Position numbers and translations under genes: made by a program. A stretch of DNA of 64,000 nucleotides. It comes from UBA4971 sp029551185. GTDB taxonomy: Bacteria > Bacillota > SHA-98 > UBA4971. The DNA lies in the NCBI GenBank assembly GCA_035593725.1, contig DAOSZN010000007.1, positions 27,019 to 91,018 on the forward strand, in the 5' to 3' direction. Every line of letters begins with the position of its first letter. Position 1 is the stretch's first letter. Shown here in pieces: positions 51,320-60,770 of the stretch. The notes beneath the pieces are model-generated. The model worked only from the letters and a program-made list of their open reading frames with translations, had not been told where the DNA came from and did no database searches.

Positions 51320-52612
51320 CTATTCTTGATATCCGAATAGAAGGTTCATGGCTTTCGCAAGGTCTGCCATGGACTGCTCAACAGTCTTCTTCTCCAGCAA
51401 GATTTCTTGCATCGCAGTAATGAGGATCTTGGTGTTTTCGACTTGACCCCACTGATGAATCGCAGGGTATGTGCGTCCGTATTTCAGGTTATCAGCATAC
51501 ACAGACAGCACCGGGTCATTAGCTATTGACGGATCGTTAAGTATGGATGTTCTCGCAGGGAAGAACTTAACAAGATCGGCCCATGCCAACTGGTGCTTGG
51601 GCTCAAGGAGGAGCTTCATGTAGTCCCAAGCAAGGTCTTTCTTCTTTGACTGGGAAAACATTACTACGTTGCTTCCGCCTGTAAAGCTTGCAGTTTGCTT
51701 AATAGCAGGAATCGGGGCGACACCGATTTTCCCCTTGAGATTGGGATTATCGGTCTGGAACCTGTCTACCAGTAAGGGGAGGTCAATAACTATCCCAAGA
51801 GTCTCTGTGGTGAATGCCTTACGGCTGTTAAGTACACTCCAGGTGACTGAGCCTTCAGGGCTCACTTTGTGCTCGAGATAAAGATCAGAGAAGAGTCTGA
51901 TGGCTTCAATTGCCTCCGGGCTATCCACATTGGACTTCCAGCCCTTTTCAGTCTTTACTGCAATCTCTGCACCGTTCATCCATATGAGTGGCATGAACTC
52001 GTGCTGAGATCCGCCGTTTACCGAGAATCCGAACCGGTCAGGCTTGCCATCACCGTCGAGGTCTTTTGTGAGTTTCTTAGTTACCTCTATGAATTCCTTC
52101 CACGTCTTGGGGAATTCTTTGATTCCTTCTTCTTCGAGCCAGTCTTTACGGTAAATCATACATCTGTTTCCTGCATACCAGGGCAGGCCGTAGAGCTTTC
52201 CGTCTAAGGTTGCACTTTCTACGAGCGCAGGGACGAATTCAGAGGCATAACCTAAGGCATTGATGCGTTCGGTTAAGTCTTCCAGCGCGCCCATATAAGC
52301 GTAGTCAGGTGTCCATGTTGTTCCAAGCTCTGCAACGTCGGGAGCGATTCCTCCGGTAATCGATGTTAGGAACTTCTGTTGTGCACCGAGCCATGGGATC
52401 CAGCTTAGATTGACTTTTACACCGGGATGAGCAGCTTCGAACTCTGAATTCACTGTATTAAAGAAAGCCTTTGCGCCGTCGGGGTTGCCCGTTTCCATTA
52501 TCCATACTTCAAGAGTGGTGGCACTGAAAGCTATACCTACCGTCATCGTCATAATAAGTAAGACTACACCCAAAACCACAGCTAACCTAGAGAATTTGGA
52601 CTTACCGGTCAT
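51320..52612 (-). CDS. Sugar ABC transporter substrate-binding protein
   Basis: A 430-residue extracellular binding protein (SBP_bac_1 type). A signal segment (FSRLAVVLGVVLLIMTMTV) precedes the mature ATTLEVWIMETGNPDGAK. 'NSEFEAAHPGVKVNLSWIPW' and 'GIAPDVAELGTTW' are typical of CUT1 oligosaccharide-binding proteins. No lipobox cysteine follows the signal, unusual for Gram-positives but possible if the segment stays as an anchor. The ATG at 52612 follows GAGGAGGAG. Ligand unknown, likely an oligosaccharide. Confidence 0.92.
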   Translation of the reverse strand: MTGKSKFSRLAVVLGVVLLIMTMTVGIAFSATTLEVWIMETGNPDGAKAFFNTVNSEFEAAHPGVKVNLSWIPWLGAQQKFLTSITGGIAPDVAELGTTWTPDYAYMGALEDLTERINALGYASEFVPALVESATLDGKLYGLPWYAGNRCMIYRKDWLEEEGIKEFPKTWKEFIEVTKKLTKDLDGDGKPDRFGFSVNGGSQHEFMPLIWMNGAEIAVKTEKGWKSNVDSPEAIEAIRLFSDLYLEHKVSPEGSVTWSVLNSRKAFTTETLGIVIDLPLLVDRFQTDNPNLKGKIGVAPIPAIKQTASFTGGSNVVMFSQSKKKDLAWDYMKLLLEPKHQLAWADLVKFFPARTSILNDPSIANDPVLSVYADNLKYGRTYPAIHQWGQVENTKILITAMQEILLEKKTVEQSMADLAKAMNLLFGYQE

Positions 52613-52936
52613 AAATGTCTCCTCCTCTTTTGGATTGGGGGTTACTATCAAATGTATTTCTACGAAATTATTCTATTTCCTTCAATAAATGCAATATAAA
52701 TTTCCTAATAGGTGTGTTGTGGTAGTTGCTACATAGCGGGTATGTAAGGGTGGTGGTCTTTATCATATTTCCCAAAGAGGAATCAAAGAATGTCGATGAT
52801 GAAAGGATTTTGGGGTATGGAAAGGAATATCAACGTAGGAGCAAAGGGTTAATACTTTCCTATTGGATCGCGATAGGGCATGACACAGGAAGTGTTGCTC
52901 CATTGGAATGAGATATGCTGTGAGGTGTTGTAGGTA
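52613..52936. other. Divergent intergenic region before the PLD-helicase
   Basis: This 324-base, AT-rich gap should carry the promoter of the sugar ABC operon (minus strand) and of the helicase gene. On the minus strand TTGAAG and TAGAAA with a 17-base spacer lie near 52655-52690, a weak match. A 61-codon frame at 52726-52911 has no ribosome site or recognisable motif and is not called. Confidence 0.3.
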
Positions 52937-55297
52937 GTGACGAATGTCACAACCGGTAGAAACGATCCCTTACAACCGTATTTGGAAGATGCTATTCTCC
53001 GCGCAGATAGGATACGGTTTGCCGTGGCGTTTGTTATGGAGTCAGGAGTAAAGCTTCTTGTGCCACACCTTAAGCAGGCAGTAAACAGGGGAGTCCCAAT
53101 CCAGCTCTTAACCGGGCTCTATCTGTCTGTAACCGAGCCTCCTGCGATATATTACCTCTATGATCAATTGGGTTCAGCTATTGATATTCGCTTCTATAAC
53201 GAATCCATAAGAGCGTTTCACCCGAAATCGTATATATTTGACTACGGGGATGAAGCCGAAGTATTCGTTGGTTCATCTAATCTCTCCCGATCCGCATTAA
53301 CTACAGGGGTGGAGTGGAACTATCGTTTCCTAAAGAGTGAGCATCCCGATGATTACCTAAGCTTCTCGAAAACATTCAATGAGTTGTTTCGCTATTGTTC
53401 CCAACCGGTGACACCGGAAGTGCTTAAAGATTATGCCCTCCGTTGGAAAAAGCCGGCCTTTGTCAGACTGGAGGAAAAGTCCGCTTTATTGACGCCTCCA
53501 TCGAAACCTGAACCCCGCGGGGCTCAGATTGAAGCGCTCTACTACTTGAAACAAGCGCGCATTGAGGGAGTAGATAAAGGAATAGTAGTAGCGGCAACCG
53601 GCGTTGGGAAGACTCACTTAGCGGCATTTGATGCTTTACCGTTTGAGCGGGTGCTTTTCTTAGCTCACCGTGACGAAATAATAAAGCAGGCATATGACGT
53701 TTTCTATCAGTTAAGACCTGAATGCCGCTTAGGTTTTTATACCGGGACACAGAAAGACGAGGGGGCGGATATCTATTTCAGTAGTGTGCAGGCTCTCAAC
53801 CGGAGTGAGCATTTGGAAGTGTTTTCGCCGGACTATTTTGATTACATAATCGTAGATGAATTCCATCATGCGGCTGCTGAAAGCTATCGAAGAATAATAG
53901 ACTATTTTGAGCCTGATTTTCTCCTCGGTCTTACTGCTACGCCATTTCGTATGGACAACCAGGACATTTTCTCTCTTTGCGATGACAATATCATCTATGA
54001 GATTTCACTGAAGCAGTCCATTGAAAGAGATTTGCTGGTGCCATTTCGATATTACGCTGTTTATGATCCCACTGACTATGACCGAATAGAAATGGTAAAC
54101 GGACGCTATGTAATTGAAGACTTGGAACGGCAGTTATCCTATGAGGAAAGAGCGGATCTGATTCTTGAACAATATCGCCGATTGGCAGGCGAACGTACTC
54201 TTGGATTTTGCGTATCCATTAAACATGCTGAGTATATGGCTGAGTACTTCAGTGCTAACGGAGTAGTGTCAGTTGCAGTTCATAGTGGGATACCGGGTAA
54301 TCACTGCACGATGGACAGAAACAAAGCAATAGAAGCATTGGAAAAAGGCGAGATAAAGGTTATTTTCGCGGTAGACATATTCAATGAGGGTGTTGACATA
54401 CCTTCTCTGGATACGGTCATGTTTCTCAGGCCGACGGAGTCATACGTGATATTCCTCCAGCAGTTAGGAAGGGGTCTTCGTAAGTACCCTGACAAAGAGT
54501 ATCTTAACGTGATCGACTTCATTGGTAACTACAAAAGAGCTCATTACATACCACTTCTTCTTGCAGGCGAAAACCCATGGGCTGCACAGCCTCCCGGATC
54601 GCGTCGGGTGGAAGACTACGAGTTTCCTGAAGGCTGCATAGTCAATTTCGATCTTCGCATTATTGACTTGTTTGAAGAACTCGCTGCCCGTGATCCTCTA
54701 CCGATAAGAATGAGGGATACATATTGGCGAATTAAGCAATCGCTTGGGAGAAGACCTAATCGACTGGACATCTATAGAGGTAGTGATATACCCATTAGAG
54801 AGTATCTCAAGGACGGGTGGCTTAGGTTTTTGGAGTCTGTGGGGGAGCTTGAGCCTGAAGAGAAAAGCTGGTTGGGAACCCCGACAGAGGAATTTCTCAT
54901 TGAAATTGAGCAGACTCGTTTGACTAAGGCTTACAAGATACCTACCATTGGAGCCTTTCTGCGTGAAGGCAATATAGTATCAAGAGTAAAGCTCGATGAA
55001 ATTGCACAGGAAATGATGAACTTCTACCGAAACCATCCGTTGCATCAAAAAGACTTAGGAGATCGTAGTCATCGCAATTGGGAAACTTGGGGGAGCAAGC
55101 AATTTGGCAATCTAGCCAAGAAGAATCCTGTCAAGTACTTGTCAAACGGGAATTTCTTTCATTTTGATGAAATAAATCAAATTATGTACTTAGATCGAGA
55201 AGTTGAAACATTCTTGTCTCCTTTGCTTGCGTCCCATGTACGAGATATTCTGGAATTTCGCAGGATTGACTATTTCCGACGCAGATTCAAAGACTGA
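52937..55297 (+). CDS. PLD-nuclease/SF2-helicase fusion
   Basis: A 786-residue protein. Residues ~1-165 are a phospholipase-D-type nuclease domain with one HKD motif (FHPKSYIFD, H95-K97-D102, then GSSN at 112), so it would act as a dimer. Residues ~190-540 are a DEAD/DEAH helicase core: Walker A TGVGKT (221-226), motif II DEFHHA, LGLTATPFRMD and motif VI QQLGRGLRKY. A C-terminal ~220-residue region is unassigned. Such proteins are known in DNA repair and in phage defence. It starts at a GTG with a weak ribosome site and is followed 10 bases later by a HIT gene, then by the CRISPR-Cas locus. Confidence 0.85.
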   Translation: MTNVTTGRNDPLQPYLEDAILRADRIRFAVAFVMESGVKLLVPHLKQAVNRGVPIQLLTGLYLSVTEPPAIYYLYDQLGSAIDIRFYNESIRAFHPKSYIFDYGDEAEVFVGSSNLSRSALTTGVEWNYRFLKSEHPDDYLSFSKTFNELFRYCSQPVTPEVLKDYALRWKKPAFVRLEEKSALLTPPSKPEPRGAQIEALYYLKQARIEGVDKGIVVAATGVGKTHLAAFDALPFERVLFLAHRDEIIKQAYDVFYQLRPECRLGFYTGTQKDEGADIYFSSVQALNRSEHLEVFSPDYFDYIIVDEFHHAAAESYRRIIDYFEPDFLLGLTATPFRMDNQDIFSLCDDNIIYEISLKQSIERDLLVPFRYYAVYDPTDYDRIEMVNGRYVIEDLERQLSYEERADLILEQYRRLAGERTLGFCVSIKHAEYMAEYFSANGVVSVAVHSGIPGNHCTMDRNKAIEALEKGEIKVIFAVDIFNEGVDIPSLDTVMFLRPTESYVIFLQQLGRGLRKYPDKEYLNVIDFIGNYKRAHYIPLLLAGENPWAAQPPGSRRVEDYEFPEGCIVNFDLRIIDLFEELAARDPLPIRMRDTYWRIKQSLGRRPNRLDIYRGSDIPIREYLKDGWLRFLESVGELEPEEKSWLGTPTEEFLIEIEQTRLTKAYKIPTIGAFLREGNIVSRVKLDEIAQEMMNFYRNHPLHQKDLGDRSHRNWETWGSKQFGNLAKKNPVKYLSNGNFFHFDEINQIMYLDREVETFLSPLLASHVRDILEFRRIDYFRRRFKD

Positions 55298-55307
55298 TAC
55301 GAAAAGG

Positions 55308-55886
55308 ATGAGGCAGTTGTCTGAATGTATATTCTGTAACATACCGACAGATGAAATAATCGTAGAGAATGAGTTAGCCCTAGCCTTTTTTGATAGGTAT
55401 CCCGTAAATCAAGGCCATGTCCTTATAGTGCCAAAGAGGCATGTAGAGACCTATTTTGATGCTACTCTGGATGAGAAGGACGCAATCACTCGCTTACTCA
55501 TTGAAGTAAAGGAAAAGCTGGATGCCGAATATCACCCTGATGGCTACAACGTAGGCGTTAATATAGGAGCAGCTGCCGGACAGACCATATTTCACCTGCA
55601 TGTTCATGTGATCCCAAGATATATCGGTGATGTGTCCGATCCACGCGGAGGAATTCGGCGAATAAAGAAGAGCCTGGTTCCTTATGCTGCTGAAGGCGAA
55701 GGCTGCATCAACACCGGCGTGGTGCCTAAATGGCATGTACAGGCATATTTTGACGCCTCTGGTGTCACTCCGGACGGAAAAGACGCGCTCCCACACCTAT
55801 CAATTGAGACCGAGAAGAAACCGGACTTGATGTACAAGGAAAGGTCCGGTTTCCTATATTGCCGAAGGATAGTGAAAGAAGGATAA
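55308..55886 (+). CDS. HIT-family protein with an internal partial duplication
   Basis: A 192-residue histidine-triad protein. Residues 1-110 are a normal HIT domain: SECIFC at the start, GHVLIVPKRHVETYF, and the triad FHLHVHVIPR (H96, H98, H100), which hydrolyses nucleotide-phosphoramidate or AMP conjugates. Residues ~139-182 (VVPKWHVQAYFDAS...GKDALPHLSIETEKK) repeat residues 41-81 but are diverged and lack the triad. The ATG at 55308, or a TTG nine bases later, starts it, 10 bases after the helicase gene. Confidence 0.83.
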   Translation: MRQLSECIFCNIPTDEIIVENELALAFFDRYPVNQGHVLIVPKRHVETYFDATLDEKDAITRLLIEVKEKLDAEYHPDGYNVGVNIGAAAGQTIFHLHVHVIPRYIGDVSDPRGGIRRIKKSLVPYAAEGEGCINTGVVPKWHVQAYFDASGVTPDGKDALPHLSIETEKKPDLMYKERSGFLYCRRIVKEG

Positions 55887-56020
55887 AGTTGTCATGAGAA
55901 GAAAATAGCATTAATTTGACGTATCTATGACATATTACGCAAAACAATTTATAAGCCTGGTTTGCGCCAACCATACCCTGCCATTTCGAAGCTTTCACCG
56001 GTATTTGAAAGGCTTACAGT

Positions 56021-58225
56021 GTGGGAGAGATGTCTCAGATGACTGTCTACTACGCGCACACCAATGGTACAGACAAAGTTCATTGGCAGCGTCTGGAAGA
56101 TCATCTTGTATCTGTGGCAGAACTGGCTCGAGGGTTTGCCTCAGTATTCGGCGCAGGGGAATACGGATGTAGTACAGGCCTTCTCCATGACCTAGGCAAA
56201 TTCTCCAAAGAGTTCCAACAACGCCTGAACGGAGCTCCTCTTAGAGTAGATCACTCGACTGCAGGAGCGCAGGAAGCGATTGCCCTATACGGACCAGGTA
56301 TCGGCACTGTCCTTTCGTATGTGGTGGCAGGGCATCACGCCGGTATACCCGATTACGGAAGTGTAGCGGACGAGCCTTCTTTGACTGCGCGCCTCAAGCG
56401 TAAGGTTCGCGATTACAGCGCATATAGAGAAGTAGGTCTTCCATTTCCCGGGATAAATTCTATGAAACTACCTATATCTCTCCTGGAAGGCCAAGAGGGT
56501 TTCAGCCTCCAATTCTTCATTCGAATGCTGTACTCTTGCCTCGTTGATGCTGATTTTCTTGACACTGAGCGTGTAATGGATCGCAAGAAAGCATATGTTC
56601 GCGAAAGCCGGTATCCAACTACCCCTGAGTTAAAACAACGTCTTGATCAGCATCTGGCAAAACTCCTAGCCTCAACTGAAGACACGCCGGTAAACCGGTA
56701 TCGCGGGGATATTCTTAAAGCTTGCATAGACAGGGCGGAACTTGAGCCCGGATTATTCAGCTTGACAGTTCCTACAGGTGGAGGCAAAACCTTATCATCA
56801 TTGACGTTTGCGTTGAAGCATGCTTCTCTCTATGGCCTAGAACGCGTCATCTATGTAATTCCGTTTACCAGCATAATTGAACAGAATGCTAATGTGTTCC
56901 GGAGAGCTTTAGGGGATGAAGGGGTCTTGGAGCACCATAGTAATTTCGAGTTTCCCAACGAGGATTCAGAGGACTGGAATGAGGATATTGCCAGGTTGCG
57001 TCTTGCTACCGAGAATTGGGATGCTCCTGTCATTGTCACTACTAATGTCCAGTTCTTCGAGTCCCTCTTCACAAACCGCAGCTCTCGTTGTCGTAAGCTC
57101 CACAACATAGCACGCAGCGTCATCATACTGGATGAGGCTCAAATGATTCCTACAGATTATTTGAAACCGTGTCTTGCCGTACTGCGTGAACTCACCGAGA
57201 ACTACGGATCCACTGTTGTGTTGTGTACAGCGACTCAGCCGGCATTAGGGGATCTGATGCCAGAGACTGTTCACGTTCGCGAGATAGCCCCTGATCCCCC
57301 GCGTCTTTACGAGGCTTTTCGCAGAGTAGAGGTGACGCAGGTTGGCCCGATGGACGATAATGCCCTCGCATCTGAGCTTGGAAGATATCATCAGGCACTG
57401 TGCATAGTCAATTCACGATCCCATGCCCGTGAACTTTATAAGCTTGTTGCAGACAGAGAAGGCGTGTTTCACCTGAGCGCATGTATGTGTCCGAAGCACC
57501 GCAGCGAAGAGTTGGATAAGATTCGATGTGCGCTCAAGGAAGACAATGAGTGCCTTGTTATCTCAACTCAACTTGTGGAAGCAGGTGTTGATTTAGACTT
57601 TCCTGTTGTGTTCCGAGCTGCTGCCGGACTTGACTCCATTGCTCAGGCTGCCGGTAGGTGCAACCGGGAAGGCAAGTTGGCTATGGGACATGTCTATGTA
57701 TTTGAACCTGTTGGCCACAAGTTGCTGGGTTGGTTTCAGCGAACTGCCTCTGTTACTCATATGGTCCTAAGGAACACCGATGACCCGCTGGGTTTACAGG
57801 CAGTCGAAAGCTATTTTCGTACTCTGTACGATATTGAAGGTGACGGGTTGGATAAGGAACGCATTATGAACTCCGTGGAAGGAGAGCGGAAGACACTGAG
57901 TTTCCCCTTTGCAGAGATTGCAAGCAAATTTCGTATCATCGATTCCGATACTGTTCCAATTGTAATTCCATGGGATGATAAAGCTTGTGACTTGATAGAG
58001 AAAGCAACCTACCTGCCGTCCTACCGACTGTTCCGGCAATTGCAGTCCTATGTTGTACAGGTATACCCCAATCAGTTTGCAGAGCTTCAACAAAGTGGTA
58101 AGATACACACCCTCGGAGGGGATAAAGGGGCAATTCACGTCCTTATTGATGATTCATGTTATACGGAGGTGGGGCTTGAGGTATCAAAGGATCTTGATGC
58201 TACAGGAGAGGTCTGGTTTGTTTGA
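56021..58225 (+). CDS. cas3: Type I-C CRISPR-associated nuclease-helicase Cas3
   Basis: A 734-residue protein. The N-terminal HD nuclease has YAHTNG and STGLLHDLGK (H56-D57). The helicase has Walker A VPTGGGKTLSSL, motif II ILDEAQMIP (DEAQ rather than DEAH, usual in this subtype), TATQPAL and the VI motif QAAGRCNREG. Cas3 is recruited by the Cascade-R-loop complex to nick and degrade target DNA. GTG 56021 and in-frame ATGs at 56030 and 56039 are all possible starts. The next gene, cas5, overlaps or nearly overlaps it. Confidence 0.95.
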   Translation: MGEMSQMTVYYAHTNGTDKVHWQRLEDHLVSVAELARGFASVFGAGEYGCSTGLLHDLGKFSKEFQQRLNGAPLRVDHSTAGAQEAIALYGPGIGTVLSYVVAGHHAGIPDYGSVADEPSLTARLKRKVRDYSAYREVGLPFPGINSMKLPISLLEGQEGFSLQFFIRMLYSCLVDADFLDTERVMDRKKAYVRESRYPTTPELKQRLDQHLAKLLASTEDTPVNRYRGDILKACIDRAELEPGLFSLTVPTGGGKTLSSLTFALKHASLYGLERVIYVIPFTSIIEQNANVFRRALGDEGVLEHHSNFEFPNEDSEDWNEDIARLRLATENWDAPVIVTTNVQFFESLFTNRSSRCRKLHNIARSVIILDEAQMIPTDYLKPCLAVLRELTENYGSTVVLCTATQPALGDLMPETVHVREIAPDPPRLYEAFRRVEVTQVGPMDDNALASELGRYHQALCIVNSRSHARELYKLVADREGVFHLSACMCPKHRSEELDKIRCALKEDNECLVISTQLVEAGVDLDFPVVFRAAAGLDSIAQAAGRCNREGKLAMGHVYVFEPVGHKLLGWFQRTASVTHMVLRNTDDPLGLQAVESYFRTLYDIEGDGLDKERIMNSVEGERKTLSFPFAEIASKFRIIDSDTVPIVIPWDDKACDLIEKATYLPSYRLFRQLQSYVVQVYPNQFAELQQSGKIHTLGGDKGAIHVLIDDSCYTEVGLEVSKDLDATGEVWFV

Positions 58226-58263
58226 CACAATCAACTATAGAAAAAACGGAGAGGAGGGAAAAG

Positions 58264-58923
58264 ATGGGATACGGAGTCGCTATTCAAGTTTGGGGGGACT
58301 ACGCGTGTTTCACGCGACCTGAGATGAAGGCGGAGCGCGTCAGCTATGATGTCATAACGCCTTCAGCTGCGCGAGGAATCCTTGAGGCCATCCATTGGAA
58401 ACCGGCTATTCACTGGGTAGTTGACAGGATACACGTGCTAAATGAAATACGCTTCGACAATATTCGGCGGAATGAAGTAGGACACAAGATCCCAAAGAGA
58501 AATGTGGAGCAAGCAATGAAGGGGGATGCAGTACTACTAAGCCAATATGCATCCGAAGATCGTCAGCAGAGAGCCTCATTGGTGCTTAGGGATGTATTCT
58601 ATGTAATCGAGGCGCATTTCGAGATGACTGACGAGATGGGTTCTGATGATACACCTGAGAAACATTACAACATGGTTATCCGACGCGCGAGACAAGGTCA
58701 GTGTTACCACCGTCCTTATCTTGGGTGTAGAGAATTCCCTGCTCATTTCAGTCTTGTTGAAGGCCCAATTCCTGTATCACCCTATAAAGGTGAACGGGAT
58801 CTTGGTTGGATGCTCTTGGACATCGATTACCGCGACAACATGACTCCGCGCTTTTTCCGCGCTACGATGCGTGACGGTATTATCGATGTTCCCAAGATGC
58901 CGGAAGGAGGTGAAATGCTTTGA
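58264..58923 (+). CDS. cas5c: Type I-C Cascade protein Cas5 (pre-crRNA endonuclease)
   Basis: A 219-residue Cas5d/Cas5c protein. In type I-C the Cas5 processes pre-crRNA in place of Cas6 and stays bound to the crRNA 5' handle. VWGDYACFTRPEMKAERVSYDVITPSAARG is the conserved start and the catalytic Tyr/Lys/His residues lie in this region. The ATG at 58264 follows GGAGGG; an in-frame codon at 58222 is less likely. There is no cas6 in the locus, consistent with I-C. It overlaps cas8c by 4 bases. Confidence 0.95.
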   Translation: MGYGVAIQVWGDYACFTRPEMKAERVSYDVITPSAARGILEAIHWKPAIHWVVDRIHVLNEIRFDNIRRNEVGHKIPKRNVEQAMKGDAVLLSQYASEDRQQRASLVLRDVFYVIEAHFEMTDEMGSDDTPEKHYNMVIRRARQGQCYHRPYLGCREFPAHFSLVEGPIPVSPYKGERDLGWMLLDIDYRDNMTPRFFRATMRDGIIDVPKMPEGGEML

Positions 58924-60770
58924 TACTTCAAGCGCTGTATCAGCTCTACGGACGTCTATTGGAAGAGCCTGGTTCAGAAATTTCGCCGCCTAACTACAGT
59001 AAGGCAGGAGTATCATACGCTCTTAACTTGTCCGAGACCGGGGAACTTCTTGATGTGCTGGATTTGCGGGAGCAAGGCAAGGGTAAGAGCAAACGGCTTG
59101 TCCCCAGGGATATGGATGTTCCCAGACAGGTGAAACGGACCTCAGGTGTCAGCGCGAACTTCATGTGCGATAACAGCGGTTATGTACTTGGAGTGGTGCA
59201 GAAGAAAGGCCGGCCGGTCGAAGTCACGGACGAGAAATTCAATGATATGCGGACGCGACATGAAGAAATCCTCGGAAACGTGGATGATCCGGGGGCAAGA
59301 GCAATCCTTGGTTTCTTCTCCTCCTGGGATCCTAAGCATGCCGAGGAACATCCTGTATTGGTGAGTGTATGGGATGAGCTAATGCGTGGGGGGAATCTCA
59401 TTTTCAAACTCGACGGCACGCAGGGTTTCATACACCAGAGGCCTGCTATTCACAAGGCGTGGGAACGTGCTATTTCCGGAACATCCCATGAGAATATCGG
59501 GCACTGTCTCGTGACAGGCGAACATGCGCCTGTCCCACTAATCCACGACAGCGTTAAGGGGGTTGCCGGCGCCCAGGGGACCGGGGCTGCGCTGGTCTCA
59601 TTTAACCTGGACGCTTTTACGTCCTATGGCAAACAGCAGAACACTAATGCTCCGGTCAGCGAAGAAGCTGCTTTCGGGTATGTGACTGCCTTAAACTACT
59701 TGCTTCGAAGTGATCGGCATCGTCTTCGAATCGGAGATACAACCACTGTGTTCTGGGCAGAGAAGCCTGCTCATTTGGAAGAGGATATACTGGCTGAGTT
59801 GCTTGACCCAACGGCATATGTCGATACGGAGAGTAAAGCAGAATCTTCAACTAAGGACGGAGAGACGAAGTTCCGTCGCGATCTTCAGGCCACAAGGATG
59901 GTTAGGGATGCACTTGATAGGGCTGCCCAAGGCAAGCCCTTAGAAGAAAGCATAGTCGGTGTTGATAAGGATGTGCAGTTTTACATACTTGGTCTGTCAC
60001 CGAACAATGCTCGCATTTCAGTCAGGTATTGGCATGTTGATACGTTTGGGAATTTGCTTAAGAAAATTGGTCAGCACTATTCTGATATGGCTATCGTTCT
60101 TCCTCCATGGGAGACAGGTTCGTTTGCGATATGGATGATTGTAAACTCAATTGCTCCACTTATTGAAGGTAAGCGTGACGGAAAGAGAGCATCTCCACTC
60201 TTAGGTGGAGCGCTCACCCGGGCAGTGCTGATGGGCACTTATTATCCACAAGGTATGTATACTGCACTTCTTGCAAGGATCCGAGCTGAGCAGGAAGTCA
60301 GCCCTGTACAAGCGGCTATGATCAAGGCTTGTTTGGCCAGAAGTGCGAGGATATCCGGCGCTAAAGAAAAGGAGGGGAATTATACAGTGAGTCTTAACGA
60401 AGAGTGGACGGACACCGCTTATCTCTTAGGCAGGCTTTTTGCGACCTTGGAAAAGGTACAGCAAGACGCGGCTTCAGGCGCCAAGCTTAACGCGACTATT
60501 CGTGATCGTTATTTTGGAGCAGCGTCAGCCACGCCACGCAGTGTTTTCCCGGTGTTATTGAGGTTGGCGCAGCACCACATAGCCAAAGCTGAATACGGGG
60601 GAATAGCAGATAGGCAAATCGAGGCTATTGTAGGCAAACTTGACAGTTTTCCCGCCCATTTGAACCTTGAAGAGCAGGGGAATTTCGTACTCGGTTACTA
60701 TCATCAGCGTCAGGATTTCTACCGGAAGAGATCAGCTGAAACTCAAGAAACGCCAGAGGAGGGTCAATAA
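58920..60770 (+). CDS. cas8c: Type I-C large subunit Cas8c (Csd1)
   Basis: A 616-residue Csd1/Cas8c protein, the PAM-recognising large subunit of the I-C Cascade. The start ALYQLYGRLLEEPGSEISPP, the stretch VDKDVQFYILGLSPNNARIS and VLMGTYYPQGMYTALLARI are characteristic. The start is a TTG overlapping the cas5 stop by 4 bases, and its stop overlaps the cas7 ATG by one. In I-C a small Cas11 is made from an internal start within this gene; candidates lie in the last ~150 codons, but no start can be picked by eye. Confidence 0.93.
   Translation: MILQALYQLYGRLLEEPGSEISPPNYSKAGVSYALNLSETGELLDVLDLREQGKGKSKRLVPRDMDVPRQVKRTSGVSANFMCDNSGYVLGVVQKKGRPVEVTDEKFNDMRTRHEEILGNVDDPGARAILGFFSSWDPKHAEEHPVLVSVWDELMRGGNLIFKLDGTQGFIHQRPAIHKAWERAISGTSHENIGHCLVTGEHAPVPLIHDSVKGVAGAQGTGAALVSFNLDAFTSYGKQQNTNAPVSEEAAFGYVTALNYLLRSDRHRLRIGDTTTVFWAEKPAHLEEDILAELLDPTAYVDTESKAESSTKDGETKFRRDLQATRMVRDALDRAAQGKPLEESIVGVDKDVQFYILGLSPNNARISVRYWHVDTFGNLLKKIGQHYSDMAIVLPPWETGSFAIWMIVNSIAPLIEGKRDGKRASPLLGGALTRAVLMGTYYPQGMYTALLARIRAEQEVSPVQAAMIKACLARSARISGAKEKEGNYTVSLNEEWTDTAYLLGRLFATLEKVQQDAASGAKLNATIRDRYFGAASATPRSVFPVLLRLAQHHIAKAEYGGIADRQIEAIVGKLDSFPAHLNLEEQGNFVLGYYHQRQDFYRKRSAETQETPEEGQ

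Noticed and set aside
52726..52911. A 61-codon frame upstream of the PLD-helicase.
   Set aside because: It has no ribosome site and no motif; the region is better explained as promoter space.
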